Positions 35,699-43,983 of a stretch of 64,000 nucleotides of DNA are shown one piece after another. The DNA lies in contig RHLH01000001.1 of assembly GCA_003712165.1 (NCBI GenBank), positions 806,001 through 870,000 of the forward strand. The letters run 5' to 3'. Source of the DNA: Phycisphaera sp. Lineage in GTDB: Bacteria > Planctomycetota > Phycisphaerae > Phycisphaerales > UBA1924. Each line of letters starts with the position of its first letter. The stretch's first letter is position 1. The notes beneath the pieces were generated by a model. The model saw only the letters and a program-made list of their open reading frames with translations, was not told where the DNA came from and made no database searches. The position numbers were made by a program, and so were the translations under genes.

Positions 35699-36068
35699 GG
35701 GAAGAGCCAGCTTCGTCGCCCGCGGATCCTTCGGGCCCGTCCGTCTTCTTGTTGGCGGGGTCGATGCTCCGCAGGTACGCCCACGAGTAGATCCCCGTGT
35801 CGTGCCCGTCGGAGAAGCGGATGCGGATCGCGTAGTTGCCGACCAGCTCTGCGCCGCGTGCGACGACCGGTTCGTTCGAGCCAGAGCCTGCCGGGAGCAC
35901 CGTCAGCGGGTTCTTCTTCATCTCGTCTCGGAGCTGTCGCATGTCCGCCGAGGGGGACATCCTGCGGAGGTACGCGATGGAGTAGTACGACACCGAGCCG
36001 TCGTGCCACTGCACGGTCAGGCCCTTGTCTTTTTTGAGGTCGATCTCTTGGGGCGTGGGCTCGGGCAT
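35691..36068 (-). CDS. DUF971-domain protein
   Basis: A 125-residue protein with a DUF971 domain (the N-terminal domain of gamma-butyrobetaine hydroxylase, often found alone). Family landmarks are LTVQWHDGSVSYYSIAYLRRMSPSADMRQ, LVGNYAIRIRFSDGHDTGIYSWAYLRSI. I chose the ATG at 36068 (MPEPTPQEIDL); a longer frame would run into divergent pyrF. Related small proteins may act in iron-sulfur or haem handling, but no function is firmly known. The last 20 residues are acidic and Gly/Ser-rich. Confidence 0.88.
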   Translation of the reverse strand: MPEPTPQEIDLKKDKGLTVQWHDGSVSYYSIAYLRRMSPSADMRQLRDEMKKNPLTVLPAGSGSNEPVVARGAELVGNYAIRIRFSDGHDTGIYSWAYLRSIDPANKKTDGPEGSAGDEAGSSHE

Positions 36069-36112
36069 GCACACCAAGCGTAGGCTCAGGCGGCAACTCG
36101 CTCGGAGGTCGC

Positions 36113-36964
36113 ATGGACAACGCCCGCTTCGTCGATCGCTTGCACGCACGCATCGCAGCTGTTGGTTCGCCGACCTGCATCGGGCTGGACCCCGTCATCG
36201 AGCGCATACCTGAGGATGTACGCACGAAGTCGTCGTCTGATGTCGAAGCCGTCGAGCAGTTCTGCTTGGGCGTGATCGACGCGACTTGCGAGCACGCCTC
36301 GGCTTTCAAGCCGCAGTCCGCGTGCTTCGAGCGGTTCGGCTCCGCTGGTGTCGCGGTGCTCGAGCGTGTGACCTCGCACGCGAGATCGGCAGGTGTCCCG
36401 GTCGTGCTCGACGCGAAGCGGGGGGACATAGGTATCTCCGCGGCTCACTACGCCGAGGCCGTGAAAGCAACCGGTGCCGACTCGGTGACCGTCAACGCGT
36501 ACCTCGGGCCATCGACGGTTGAGCCCTATCTCGAAGCTGGGCTCGGTGTGTTCGTTCTTGTGCGCACGAGCAACCCGGACAGCGACGCGGTGCAGTCGAA
36601 CGAGCTGTCATCGGGCGGCACGGTCGGCGAGATGATGGCTTCGCATGTTGCCCGGCTCGGCGCGAACAGGCTGGGCGAATCTGGTATGAGCGATGTCGGA
36701 GCGGTGGTCGGGCTGACCAAGTCCGCAGACGGCGAGGCGCTGCGGGGGTTGATGCCCAGGCAGTATTTCCTCGTGCCCGGTTACGGCGCACAGGGAGGCG
36801 GGGCTGAGGATCTCAGGCCTCTGCTTTGCGAGCAAGGCGGGGTGCTCGTGAACGCGAGCCGGTCGGTGCTCTACCCGGAGCGGGGAGAAAATGAGCGCTG
36901 GCAGGACGCCGTGGCGCGCGCGGCGAAGGCCATGCATACGGACCTCGCGAGCGTGATGAGTTGA
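36113..36964 (+). CDS. pyrF: Orotidine 5'-phosphate decarboxylase, type 2
   Basis: A 283-residue enzyme that decarboxylates OMP to UMP, the last step of pyrimidine synthesis. Key sites: PTCIGLDPVIERIP at the N-terminus, SAFKPQSACFERFG, and the catalytic VVLDAKRGDIGISAAHYA (Lys and Asp pair). VTVNAYLGPSTVEPYLEAGLGVFVLVRTSNPDSD and FLVPGYGAQGGG further support the long, mycobacterial-like type 2 form rather than the 230-residue E. coli form. It is divergent from the DUF971-recG group with 44 bp between starts. Confidence 0.94.
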   Translation: MDNARFVDRLHARIAAVGSPTCIGLDPVIERIPEDVRTKSSSDVEAVEQFCLGVIDATCEHASAFKPQSACFERFGSAGVAVLERVTSHARSAGVPVVLDAKRGDIGISAAHYAEAVKATGADSVTVNAYLGPSTVEPYLEAGLGVFVLVRTSNPDSDAVQSNELSSGGTVGEMMASHVARLGANRLGESGMSDVGAVVGLTKSADGEALRGLMPRQYFLVPGYGAQGGGAEDLRPLLCEQGGVLVNASRSVLYPERGENERWQDAVARAAKAMHTDLASVMS

Positions 36965-36984
36965 TTGAGAATCGCGAGCGGTGA

Positions 36985-37695
36985 TCAGCGGCGTCGTCTG
37001 ACCAGCCCGATGCCAGCAGCGGTGACCAGGAGTGCGCTACTAGGAGCCGGGATGAAGAACGCCGAGCCCGAGTAAGAGCCTTCGCTCTGCCAGTTGTCCG
37101 TCGGCAATCCGGTGCCCGGATTGAGCGCTACGCCTGGCGTTTCTTGCCCCCCGTCGGGGAACGAGAGCAGGCGAGTCAGCGTGAACGCCGCGTCTGTCAT
37201 GTCCGACGTGATCGCGCCATCGAACAGGTTGTACGCGGGCTGGTCGTCGGTCATCCACTCATATGTCACCGTGCTTCCGGCGAGGCTCGAGGCCTGGATC
37301 GTCGCGGTCGAGCCCCAGCTGAACTCGCCGCCCAACGCGGTGAACACGCCGTCTTCGATGGTGACGGTCATGACAGTGACGCCCTGGAAACTGAACGAGC
37401 CGTCGATCGAGTAGGTATGGAGGTACTGGCCTGAAGGGAGAAGAGTTGATCCCACCGTGGTCAGTGTGAAGTCGTTGTAGAAGAGCGTGTCGTATTCCAG
37501 CGTTGGGAGCGGTCCGTTGGCGTCATCGACGAGCAGATCGGTGCCGACGCGGAAGAAGCTCATCTGGCCGTCATCGGCGGTCCCGGCGAACGTGGGCCTT
37601 TCGGACGCGTTGTCAGACGCGAAACTGAAGGTGACATTCTGCGCCGAGGCGGTCGTCGCGGTCATGGTCAGAGCCGCGAGGGTGTAGAAACGCAT
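36985..37695 (-). CDS. PEP-CTERM-like secreted protein, paralogue 1
   Basis: A 236-residue exported protein with a signal peptide (MRFYTLAALTMTATTASA) and a C-terminal sorting-type tail: FIPAPSSALLVTAAGIGLVRRRR, that is a Pro-rich motif, a hydrophobic helix and a basic end, resembling PEP-CTERM signals processed by an exosortase. The body is beta-rich with many Thr and Ser residues (LPSGQYLHTYSIDGSFSFQGVTVMTVTIEDGVFTALGGEFSWG). AAAGG precedes the ATG. It is a clear paralogue of the next gene upstream. Function unknown, probably a cell-surface protein. Confidence 0.85.
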   Translation of the reverse strand: MRFYTLAALTMTATTASAQNVTFSFASDNASERPTFAGTADDGQMSFFRVGTDLLVDDANGPLPTLEYDTLFYNDFTLTTVGSTLLPSGQYLHTYSIDGSFSFQGVTVMTVTIEDGVFTALGGEFSWGSTATIQASSLAGSTVTYEWMTDDQPAYNLFDGAITSDMTDAAFTLTRLLSFPDGGQETPGVALNPGTGLPTDNWQSEGSYSGSAFFIPAPSSALLVTAAGIGLVRRRR

Positions 37696-37731
37696 TGTGT
37701 GCCTTTCGCAGTCGGTGGTTCACTTCACGGA

Positions 37732-37749
37732 CTTGTCGCGCACGACAAG
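37732..37749. promoter_or_regulatory. Inverted repeat upstream of PEP-CTERM-like paralogue 1
   Basis: CTTGTCG-CGCA-CGACAAG is a perfect 7-bp inverted repeat with a 4-nt loop, 37 bp upstream of the ATG at 37695. No T-run is present on either strand. It could be an operator or leader structure between the two tandem paralogues. Confidence 0.4.
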
Positions 37750-37834
37750 ACGGGTGTCCCACTGACCACGCAGACAGAACATGCCACGGCTTTCCGGACG
37801 TGCCAGTAAATCGAGTGAAAGTCTTAGATTTCTT

Positions 37835-38575
37835 TTATTGCCGACGCTTGCGTCTGCTCATGGCTAGAACCCCGCACCCGAAGACCAGTGCAGATCCTGG
37901 GCTCGGCACAAAGCTGGTCGAGCCTGCAAACGAAGCATCGCTAGTCCAATTGTACTCGGGCAGACCTGTGGCAAGGTCAATGTCAACGCCGACCGTGCCC
38001 TGAGGAGGTCCGATCGGTGGGAAGGAGGTAATGTTGGTTAGCGAGAAAATGGCATCGGAGAAAGACTCATCATTCACACCCTGAAAGAGTGAGTAATCCG
38101 AGTTGTCGTCACCAAGCCACTCATAACTCACAATGCTGCCCGCGTCGCTGGAAGCAACGATACTGGCAGCCGTACCCCATCGGTCGGCTTCGCCAAGAGT
38201 GGTAAAGACACCGTTCTCGATCGTGACCACCATGTAAGGGTCATCGTCAAACCAGAAGGACCCATCAATGAAGTACGAGTGGAGATACTGTCCATTTGGA
38301 GTCAGTCGGTCAGATTCTATGAATGTGAGCTGGAAATCAGAATTGAACCGGCTTTGGATCTCCAAAGGCAGAACTCGGTTCACATTTGACTCCACGAGCA
38401 GGTTACTCAGCACGCGACTGGAGGAAATACCGCCGTCTAGGGCAGAACCGGCGAATGTGCTCTGGTTGGTCGGCTGGGGAGAGTCGTTGGCGGCGAAACT
38501 GAATGTGACGTCCTGAGCGTTAGCCGCTGCGGTATAAACGAATGCTAGTGTGACTGCTAACTTTGGTGAGCGCAC
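37835..38575 (-). CDS. PEP-CTERM-like secreted protein, paralogue 2
   Basis: A 246-residue paralogue of the 36985-37695 protein. I chose the GTG at 38575 (MRSPKLAVTLAFVYTAAANA) because GGAAGGG lies 6 nt upstream and the signal peptide then begins properly; a TTG five codons earlier is the alternative. Shared segments include QDVTFSFA, STFAGSALDGG, GQYLHSYFIDGSFWFDD and MVVTIENGVFTTLGE. The end is FVPSPGSALVFGCGVLAMSRRKRRQ, a PEP-CTERM-like tail. The gene is visibly richer in A and T than its neighbours. Confidence 0.83.
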   Translation of the reverse strand: MRSPKLAVTLAFVYTAAANAQDVTFSFAANDSPQPTNQSTFAGSALDGGISSSRVLSNLLVESNVNRVLPLEIQSRFNSDFQLTFIESDRLTPNGQYLHSYFIDGSFWFDDDPYMVVTIENGVFTTLGEADRWGTAASIVASSDAGSIVSYEWLGDDNSDYSLFQGVNDESFSDAIFSLTNITSFPPIGPPQGTVGVDIDLATGLPEYNWTSDASFAGSTSFVPSPGSALVFGCGVLAMSRRKRRQ

Positions 38576-38732
38576 AGAATACCCTTCCAATATGGAACTA
38601 GGTCCTCCGGCATGCCACGAGATAGCCAGTGCCTTGTTGAGCCTTCGATAAATATGACTCAGCAGTGAGCAAGTACCATAAAAGCGAATATCACATATCA
38701 GATTTCTTAGTTGTACGCTAACCCGGTGTTGT

Positions 38733-39278
38733 CTACATGGGCTTCTTATCTATTGTGACATCAAAGATCGACAACAGCTTCTCTTTGTCGAAGATCATCT
38801 CCTGTCTGGAGAGGCCCACGACGTCGTACTCGGTGGTCAGCTCGATGGCGTCCACCGGGCATGCTTCTTCGCACATCCCGCAGAAAATACACCTCAGTTC
38901 ATCGATCTCGAACTTCTTGGGGTACTTCTCGCGGTCGTCCCAGGGTGACTCCTCGGCAACGATGTGGATGCAGTTTGCGGGGCAGAGCGTTGGGCACATC
39001 ATGCACGCGACACACTTGACGCGGCCGTCCTCGTCGCGGTTGAGGCGGTGGATGCCGCGGAAGTTGCTGGGCTCCATGCCGCCGTCTTCGGGTTTGTAAT
39101 GCTCCCGGCGTTCTTCGGGGTACTGGATGGTCCGGCTCGTCTTCCCCTGGCCGAACGAGGAGAAAAAGTGCCGCATCGTGGTCCCGAATCCTCGGAAGAA
39201 CTCTGGGAGGTAGACGCTCTCGAGCCTGTTCATCGGCTTGGGGGCGATGGTCACGATGTCTTCGTCTCTGATGGCCAT
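38733..39278 (-). CDS. nuoI: NADH-quinone oxidoreductase subunit I-like ferredoxin
   Basis: A 181-residue NuoI-type protein with two 4Fe-4S clusters: CVACMMCPTLCPANCIHI and CIFCGMCEEACPVDAIELTTEY. FFRGFGTTMRHFFSSFGQGKTSRTIQYPEERREHYK is the conserved NuoI N-terminus. It carries electrons within complex I towards quinone. I chose the ATG at 39278 (MAIRDEDIVTIAPKPM); the frame stays open much further upstream but only as an antisense shadow of the divergent gene. No other nuo gene is adjacent, which is unusual. Confidence 0.92.
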   Translation of the reverse strand: MAIRDEDIVTIAPKPMNRLESVYLPEFFRGFGTTMRHFFSSFGQGKTSRTIQYPEERREHYKPEDGGMEPSNFRGIHRLNRDEDGRVKCVACMMCPTLCPANCIHIVAEESPWDDREKYPKKFEIDELRCIFCGMCEEACPVDAIELTTEYDVVGLSRQEMIFDKEKLLSIFDVTIDKKPM

Positions 39279-39405
39279 AGGACGGGAGTATACGGCCCCT
39301 GATGGGGACCGGTGACGAGCCGGGAGGGGGAGAATTGACCAATGTGCCCCGCGTGCGGGTGTCTGATTTGCAACCGGGCCCTCTGGCGGGGAGAATGCCC
39401 CTGTC

Positions 39406-40776
39406 ATGGCCAAACGTCGCAACGCGCCCGCTCTCTTTGAACTCCTCCGGGAGACGAACTCCACCAAGTCGGGACAGGTGGGCAATGAGCAGATGCGCGA
39501 GCGTCTCGGCGGCGGGTCGGTGGACAACACCGCTCCGAGGCCGCCTGGCCACCCCGCGGTGATCGCCGCCAAGGAAGCCGAGGAAAGGGCGAGGCGTGAA
39601 GCCGCCGAGGCGGAGCGCAAGGCCGAGGAGGCGCTGGCTGCGCAGGTCGCCTCTGAGAAAGTCCTCGAAGCCAAGAGCGGCGACAACCTTGACATCAATA
39701 TGGACGCTCTGCTCTCGATGCCATCGTTCAAAGCGGGCCGAGAGGTCGAATCGAGTGAGCCAACGCCCGCCGAGCCAGAGGCGAATACTCCAGATACCAC
39801 GGCATCATCCGAACCGACCGAGCAAGCGAAGGCACCGGAGCCTGACACGGGAGCCGAGAAGCCTGTTGCCAAGAAGAAGCCCGAGAAGAAACCAGAGCCC
39901 AAGGTCATCAAGCCGGAGCCTGTGAAAGAGCCCGAGACGAAGATCGAGTCGAAGGTGGATGTTACGAGCGAGGCCGACGTGAAGGCGTCGAAGCCGGCTG
40001 TTGAGACTGGCGTGGCACCTGCGGTTGCATCCAAGGAAACTGGCACAACTTCAGAACGCTCCGAAGCCAAGGGCTCGCAAGCGGATTCCCCGGTCGATCA
40101 GAAGCCTGTCGCGGTGGGGCAGTTCGGTCTGACCCCCGTCAAGCTCGGCATGTTCGGTGCGTTCGCTGTTCTGCTGATCTTCGCGATCTTCGTGATCGCC
40201 TACAGCCTCGGCAAGAGCGACGCCCGCGAAGAGTTTAAGGACCCGATGCGGGACGAGGCGAGCAAAACGCTGGCTGGCATGGACGGCGAAGATGCCTCCG
40301 GAGCGGGCGGTGAGGACAAACCCATCGACCCGCTCCAAATCGCCCAGGACGACGATTTCATCAAGCCCGGGATCATCACGCCGCCTCAGAACAACGATCA
40401 GGCAGACGACTCGGCAGAAGAGACCCCGGCGAACCAGCCGATCGAGATCACCAATGAGGACACCCGTGAACCGGGCGTCAACTACCTGCACCTCGCCCCG
40501 CTGGCGGACGCCGAGGAGGCCCGCAGGCTCCAGATCTACCTCGCTGAGCACGGCATCATGAGCTTTATCCGGACCGGTGACCGGGGCGGCAGGACCGTCC
40601 ACGAGCCCATCACGCTGGTCGGGATCGAATCAGACGGCTTCAAGACCAGCACACGGAAGATTTCCCACGAGCGAGAGATTCAGCGTCTGGGAGGCATATG
40701 GTTCCAGGAGCACGGCGGGTCTGTCGACTACAGCCGGCCCAACCAATGGGTGTGGTACAAGGCCCCCTCCCAGTAA
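39406..40776 (+). CDS. Single-pass membrane protein with low-complexity linker, unknown
   Basis: A 456-residue protein of no family I can name. It begins MAKRRNAPALFELLRE, a short conserved-looking motif, then has a helical Glu/Ala/Lys stretch (AAKEAEERARREAAEAERKAEEALA, about 55-80), a long Pro/Glu/Lys-rich linker (100-235), one helix (FGAFAVLLIFAIFVIAYSLG, about 247-266), an acidic linker, and a C-terminal domain of about 100 residues (YLHLAPLADAEEARRLQIYLAEHGIMSFIRTGDR...). That last domain looks like an SPOR-type peptidoglycan-binding fold, which is tentative. It is divergent from nuoI and upstream of the small basic protein. Confidence 0.85.
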   Translation: MAKRRNAPALFELLRETNSTKSGQVGNEQMRERLGGGSVDNTAPRPPGHPAVIAAKEAEERARREAAEAERKAEEALAAQVASEKVLEAKSGDNLDINMDALLSMPSFKAGREVESSEPTPAEPEANTPDTTASSEPTEQAKAPEPDTGAEKPVAKKKPEKKPEPKVIKPEPVKEPETKIESKVDVTSEADVKASKPAVETGVAPAVASKETGTTSERSEAKGSQADSPVDQKPVAVGQFGLTPVKLGMFGAFAVLLIFAIFVIAYSLGKSDAREEFKDPMRDEASKTLAGMDGEDASGAGGEDKPIDPLQIAQDDDFIKPGIITPPQNNDQADDSAEETPANQPIEITNEDTREPGVNYLHLAPLADAEEARRLQIYLAEHGIMSFIRTGDRGGRTVHEPITLVGIESDGFKTSTRKISHEREIQRLGGIWFQEHGGSVDYSRPNQWVWYKAPSQ

Positions 40777-40810
40777 GCCCGCGGCACTGATTTTTGCAGA
40801 GAGCTACGCC

Positions 40811-40972
40811 ATGAGTCTGAATCGATCACTGAAAACCAAGGGCAACCTTTCCGGCAAACGGAGCGTCATGAAGCGCGCCGAGCGCCTTGAGAAGCTGATC
40901 GAAGACGGGAAGTTTAAGAAGGGCGAGCAGTCGCCCCTCGGACTGCCCAAGACGCACGTCGTCGAGAAGTAG
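40811..40972 (+). CDS. Small basic protein (Planctomycetes/Verrucomicrobia/Chlamydiae type)
   Basis: A 53-residue, strongly basic protein that begins MSLNRSLKTKGNLSGKRSVM and ends SPLGLPKTHVVEK. The RSLK...KRSV(M/L)KRAER(L/I)EKL...(L)GLPK pattern matches a family of tiny proteins in Planctomycetes, Verrucomicrobia and Chlamydiae, some noted near or with ribosomal components. It sits 34 bp after the previous gene and 26 bp before the aminotransferase, on the same strand. The function is unknown; RNA binding is a reasonable guess from charge. Confidence 0.85.
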   Translation: MSLNRSLKTKGNLSGKRSVMKRAERLEKLIEDGKFKKGEQSPLGLPKTHVVEK

Positions 40973-40998
40973 GCCCTTACCCATCAGGATGACAACCG

Positions 40999-42180
40999 AT
41001 GAACACCGAGCGTTTGATCAGTGATCGTGCGCGGGCTGTCGATGCGTCAGGTATCCGGCGCATCTTCAACCTCGCTGCCAAACTCGAAGACCCGATCAAC
41101 CTCTCGATCGGTCAGCCGGACTTTGCCGTTGCAGACGAGATCAAGAAAGCCGCGATCGAGGCCATCGACCAGGATAAGAACGGCTACACGCTCACGCGCG
41201 GCATCGACCCACTCCTCAAACGAATCAACCAGCACCTGAAGTTCGACCTCGGATGGGACATCGACAACAACGACAATCTCGAGTCGTTCGTCACCAGCGG
41301 CACCTCGGGCGGGCTTACGCTCGCGTTCCTCGCGCTCATGGGCCCGGGCGACGAGGCGATCATCCCCGACCCGTACTTCGCGATGTACCCGTACATGGCA
41401 ACCATCGCGGGGGGCAAGGCGGTCCGCTGCGACACCTACCCCGACTTCCGGATGACCGCAGAGCGCGTCGAACCGCTCATCACAGAGAAGACCAAGTTTG
41501 TGCTCTACAACTCGCCCGGCAATCCGAGCGGCGTCGTGGGCACGGTCGAAGAGTGCCGGGATCTGCTCGACCTGTGCAGGTCCAAGGGCGTGCTGCTTAT
41601 CTCGGATGAGATATACGACGAGTTCACCTTCAAGGACGGGCTGACCGATGTCGCGAAGTCCGACGACAAAACGTCCCGTTGCCCGAGTCCCGCGAGGCTC
41701 GAAGGCGGCGAGGACGTCCTGCTCATCCGCGGGTTCGGGAAGACCTACGGCATAACCGGCTGGCGTTCCGGGTACGCCGCGGGCCCGGCGCCAGTCATCG
41801 ACGCGATGACGCGGATCCACCAGTACACGTACGTCTGCACGCCATCGATGGCGCAATGGGGCTCGCTCGCGGCGTTTGATGTAGATATGACTCCTCACGT
41901 GGACGACTTCGAGAGCCGGCGCGACATGGTCGTCGCCCGCTTGAGCGAAGTGACCGAGGTATCGGTGCCGCAGGGCGCGTTTTATGTGTTCGTCAAGGTC
42001 CCCGAGCGTCTCGGTCTGACAAGCAACCAGTTCGTGGACAGGTGCCTCGACCGCGAGGTGATGGTGATCCCGGGCAGCGTCTTCAGCGACCGCGACACGC
42101 ACTTCCGCGTGAGCTTCTCCGCGCCGCGCGCCAAGATAGAGCAGGGGCTCGACATCATCTGCGAATTGATGCAGAGCTGA
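40999..42180 (+). CDS. Class I/II PLP-dependent aminotransferase
   Basis: A 393-residue fold-type I aminotransferase of the aspartate aminotransferase group. Seen are INLSIGQPDF, GYTLTRGIDPLL, TSGTSGGLTLAFLALMGPGDEAIIPDPYFAMYPYM, YNSPGNPSGVV, LISDEIYDEFTF and the PLP lysine in LIRGFGKTYGITGWRSGYAAG (about 248). The C-terminal arginine region is HFRVSFSAPRAKIEQGL. Substrate specificity (aspartate, tyrosine, N-acetyl-diaminopimelate and so on) cannot be told by eye. It is convergent with the barrel protein gene (21 bp apart). Confidence 0.93.
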   Translation: MNTERLISDRARAVDASGIRRIFNLAAKLEDPINLSIGQPDFAVADEIKKAAIEAIDQDKNGYTLTRGIDPLLKRINQHLKFDLGWDIDNNDNLESFVTSGTSGGLTLAFLALMGPGDEAIIPDPYFAMYPYMATIAGGKAVRCDTYPDFRMTAERVEPLITEKTKFVLYNSPGNPSGVVGTVEECRDLLDLCRSKGVLLISDEIYDEFTFKDGLTDVAKSDDKTSRCPSPARLEGGEDVLLIRGFGKTYGITGWRSGYAAGPAPVIDAMTRIHQYTYVCTPSMAQWGSLAAFDVDMTPHVDDFESRRDMVVARLSEVTEVSVPQGAFYVFVKVPERLGLTSNQFVDRCLDREVMVIPGSVFSDRDTHFRVSFSAPRAKIEQGLDIICELMQS

Positions 42181-42201
42181 GGCAGCTCGTTAGAAACAAA
42201 T

Positions 42202-43062
42202 TCAGAACCGAACCTCGCCGCCCATGTATACGCCTTGGAGCGTGGCATCGACTTCGAGATCGAACTCCTCGCTCTGCACGTTCATGACGCGGTATCCGAC
42301 GAACAAGCCGAAGAAGCGGTTGATGTCGTACCCTAGTTCCGCCTTGGCGTCGTACACCTGCCCGAAATCGCCCAGGTAGAGTCCCGCGAACTGTCCCCGG
42401 ATTGCAAAGTGCTTGCCCAGGTCGATGTTGGCGCCGACCGCTGCGACGGGGATGGGCAGGAAGAGGTCCTCGCTCTCGGTGGTCTGCGTGCCGCTGACCA
42501 TGCCCGAGATCTCGGCGTCAGCGTCGATGACCCGTGCGCCGCCGCCCAGGTAGAGCGTGACGAACTTGAGTTCCGCGAGCTCGTAGAGCACGTTGAGCTC
42601 GAAGATCGAGAGTTCCTCTGAGCTGTCCACGGTGCCCGTGAACTCCTGATCGTCAAAGCTGACAGAGTTGGTGGTCGTGCCCTCGAACTCGTACGTGCCG
42701 ACGTATCCGAGCTCGATGAGCAGGTCGATGATCGGAATAGCAACGGTCACGCTGCCGATCGGGCTGAACTCGTCGGTGTCCTGGTTTAGCGTGTCTTCGA
42801 GGTCCAGCACGTTTGTGGAGCCGCCGATGATGTCGCCCGAGGTGATCTCGCCGTCGGCGAAGACGAACATTCCGCCGGCGCGGATCTTCACGAACGTGTC
42901 ATCGCCCGCGTTGGGCGAGTCGAGCGGGCCCGACAGGGCGCCCGCGACGAGCGCCGAAGGCGCGTCCCAGCTGGGCGAGCCCAGCAGCCCCTCGCGGTCG
43001 TTTTCATCGGCGCACGCGAGCGAAGCCGGGAGTGTCATCAGCAGTGCGGTAAGCCGTCTCAT
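42202..43062 (-). CDS. Predicted outer-membrane beta-barrel protein
   Basis: A 286-residue secreted protein with a signal peptide (MRRLTALLMTLPASLACA). The body is a series of amphipathic beta strands (for example VTVAIPIIDLLIELGYVGTYEFEG and HFAIRGQFAGLYLGDFGQVYDAKAELGYDINRFFGLFVGYRVMNV) and it ends in phenylalanine (GVYMGGEVRF), the usual outer-membrane insertion signal. GGAGG precedes the ATG. Specific family and function are not recognised. Confidence 0.8.
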   Translation of the reverse strand: MRRLTALLMTLPASLACADENDREGLLGSPSWDAPSALVAGALSGPLDSPNAGDDTFVKIRAGGMFVFADGEITSGDIIGGSTNVLDLEDTLNQDTDEFSPIGSVTVAIPIIDLLIELGYVGTYEFEGTTTNSVSFDDQEFTGTVDSSEELSIFELNVLYELAELKFVTLYLGGGARVIDADAEISGMVSGTQTTESEDLFLPIPVAAVGANIDLGKHFAIRGQFAGLYLGDFGQVYDAKAELGYDINRFFGLFVGYRVMNVQSEEFDLEVDATLQGVYMGGEVRF

Positions 43063-43095
43063 GTCTTCGACCTCCGTGTTTGGACGCGAGTGTAA

Positions 43096-43953
43096 CTAGC
43101 AGGCTGAGAGTGTGCTTTCGACAAAATCCGTCATGTAATCCAGCGCCTTTTTCAGTTGCGCCGAAGGTTCCGCGCCGACCGGGAACGGGTTTGGCGTATT
43201 CAGCACGTGGTCCCCGCCTTCGATGATTGCGAGTTTGGCGTTTGGGATCGCGCCGGCAATGCTTTGCGCGCAACCGGGCGGGACCGTCGGGTCGGAGTCG
43301 CCATGGATCACAAGAGTGGGGGACGGGATGTGCTCAGCGAGCGTGAGGAGCTCGTGCGCACCGGGCTCGGCATGCTGTTCATCCCAGAACGCCCGATCGA
43401 TCTGCAGGGTTTGCCCCGTCCTGCCGCTGGTGACCACGAGGTAGCCCTGCTTCTCCAGCAGTTCGCGCTGTTCCGCGGACTCTCGGCTCGTTGAGTCCGG
43501 CGCTGCGATCGTGACGATCGCCTCGAGCGGCTTCATCGCTGCAGCCGCTCTCCGGCCCGCGCAGAGCAGTGACGCGACGCCGCCCCTTGAGTGGCCCACG
43601 AGCAGGACAGGAATCCCCGGGCCCACGAGTTCGTGACGGTCCAGCGCGTGGATCAGCCTCTCGATGTCTTCGACCTGCTTGTTCCACGTGTTTTTCGCGA
43701 AGAGATCGGGGCGTGCGAAGGTGTCGATTTCGTTTGTCATGCCCGAGTGGGAGAGGTTGAACCGATGAGCCGCGATCCCGATCCTCGCGAGTGTGTCGGC
43801 GATCGTCGGGAAGAAGCCGTAGTCCTTGTAGCCCAGGAACCCGTGCGCGATGATCGCCGCTGCTCTGGGCGTGCCTTCAGGCAGGTGCGTGTTGCCCAGG
43901 ATGGTCTGACCATCGGCGCCGGGCAAGGACCAGTTCATGACGTCGATCTGCAT
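43096..43953 (-). CDS. Alpha/beta hydrolase
   Basis: A 285-residue alpha/beta hydrolase. The nucleophile elbow is LLVGHSRGGVAS, preceded by the oxyanion HGFLGYKDYG. The acid is probably in HGDSDPTVPPG and the histidine in IEGGDHVLNTP. This matches short-acyl or peptidase-like hydrolases of the COG1073/DLH kind; the substrate is unknown. It lies 30 bp downstream of the TauE/SafE permease gene on the same strand and may belong to that operon. Confidence 0.9.
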   Translation of the reverse strand: MQIDVMNWSLPGADGQTILGNTHLPEGTPRAAAIIAHGFLGYKDYGFFPTIADTLARIGIAAHRFNLSHSGMTNEIDTFARPDLFAKNTWNKQVEDIERLIHALDRHELVGPGIPVLLVGHSRGGVASLLCAGRRAAAAMKPLEAIVTIAAPDSTSRESAEQRELLEKQGYLVVTSGRTGQTLQIDRAFWDEQHAEPGAHELLTLAEHIPSPTLVIHGDSDPTVPPGCAQSIAGAIPNAKLAIIEGGDHVLNTPNPFPVGAEPSAQLKKALDYMTDFVESTLSAC

Positions 43954-43983
43954 GGCGCAAGTTTACCAAGTTGCAGGGGCGGG

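Noticed and set aside
39279..40070. 264-residue N-terminal extension of nuoI
   Set aside because: It is Ser/Ala/Thr-rich antisense of the divergent 39406 gene; NuoI features begin at MAIRDEDIV.
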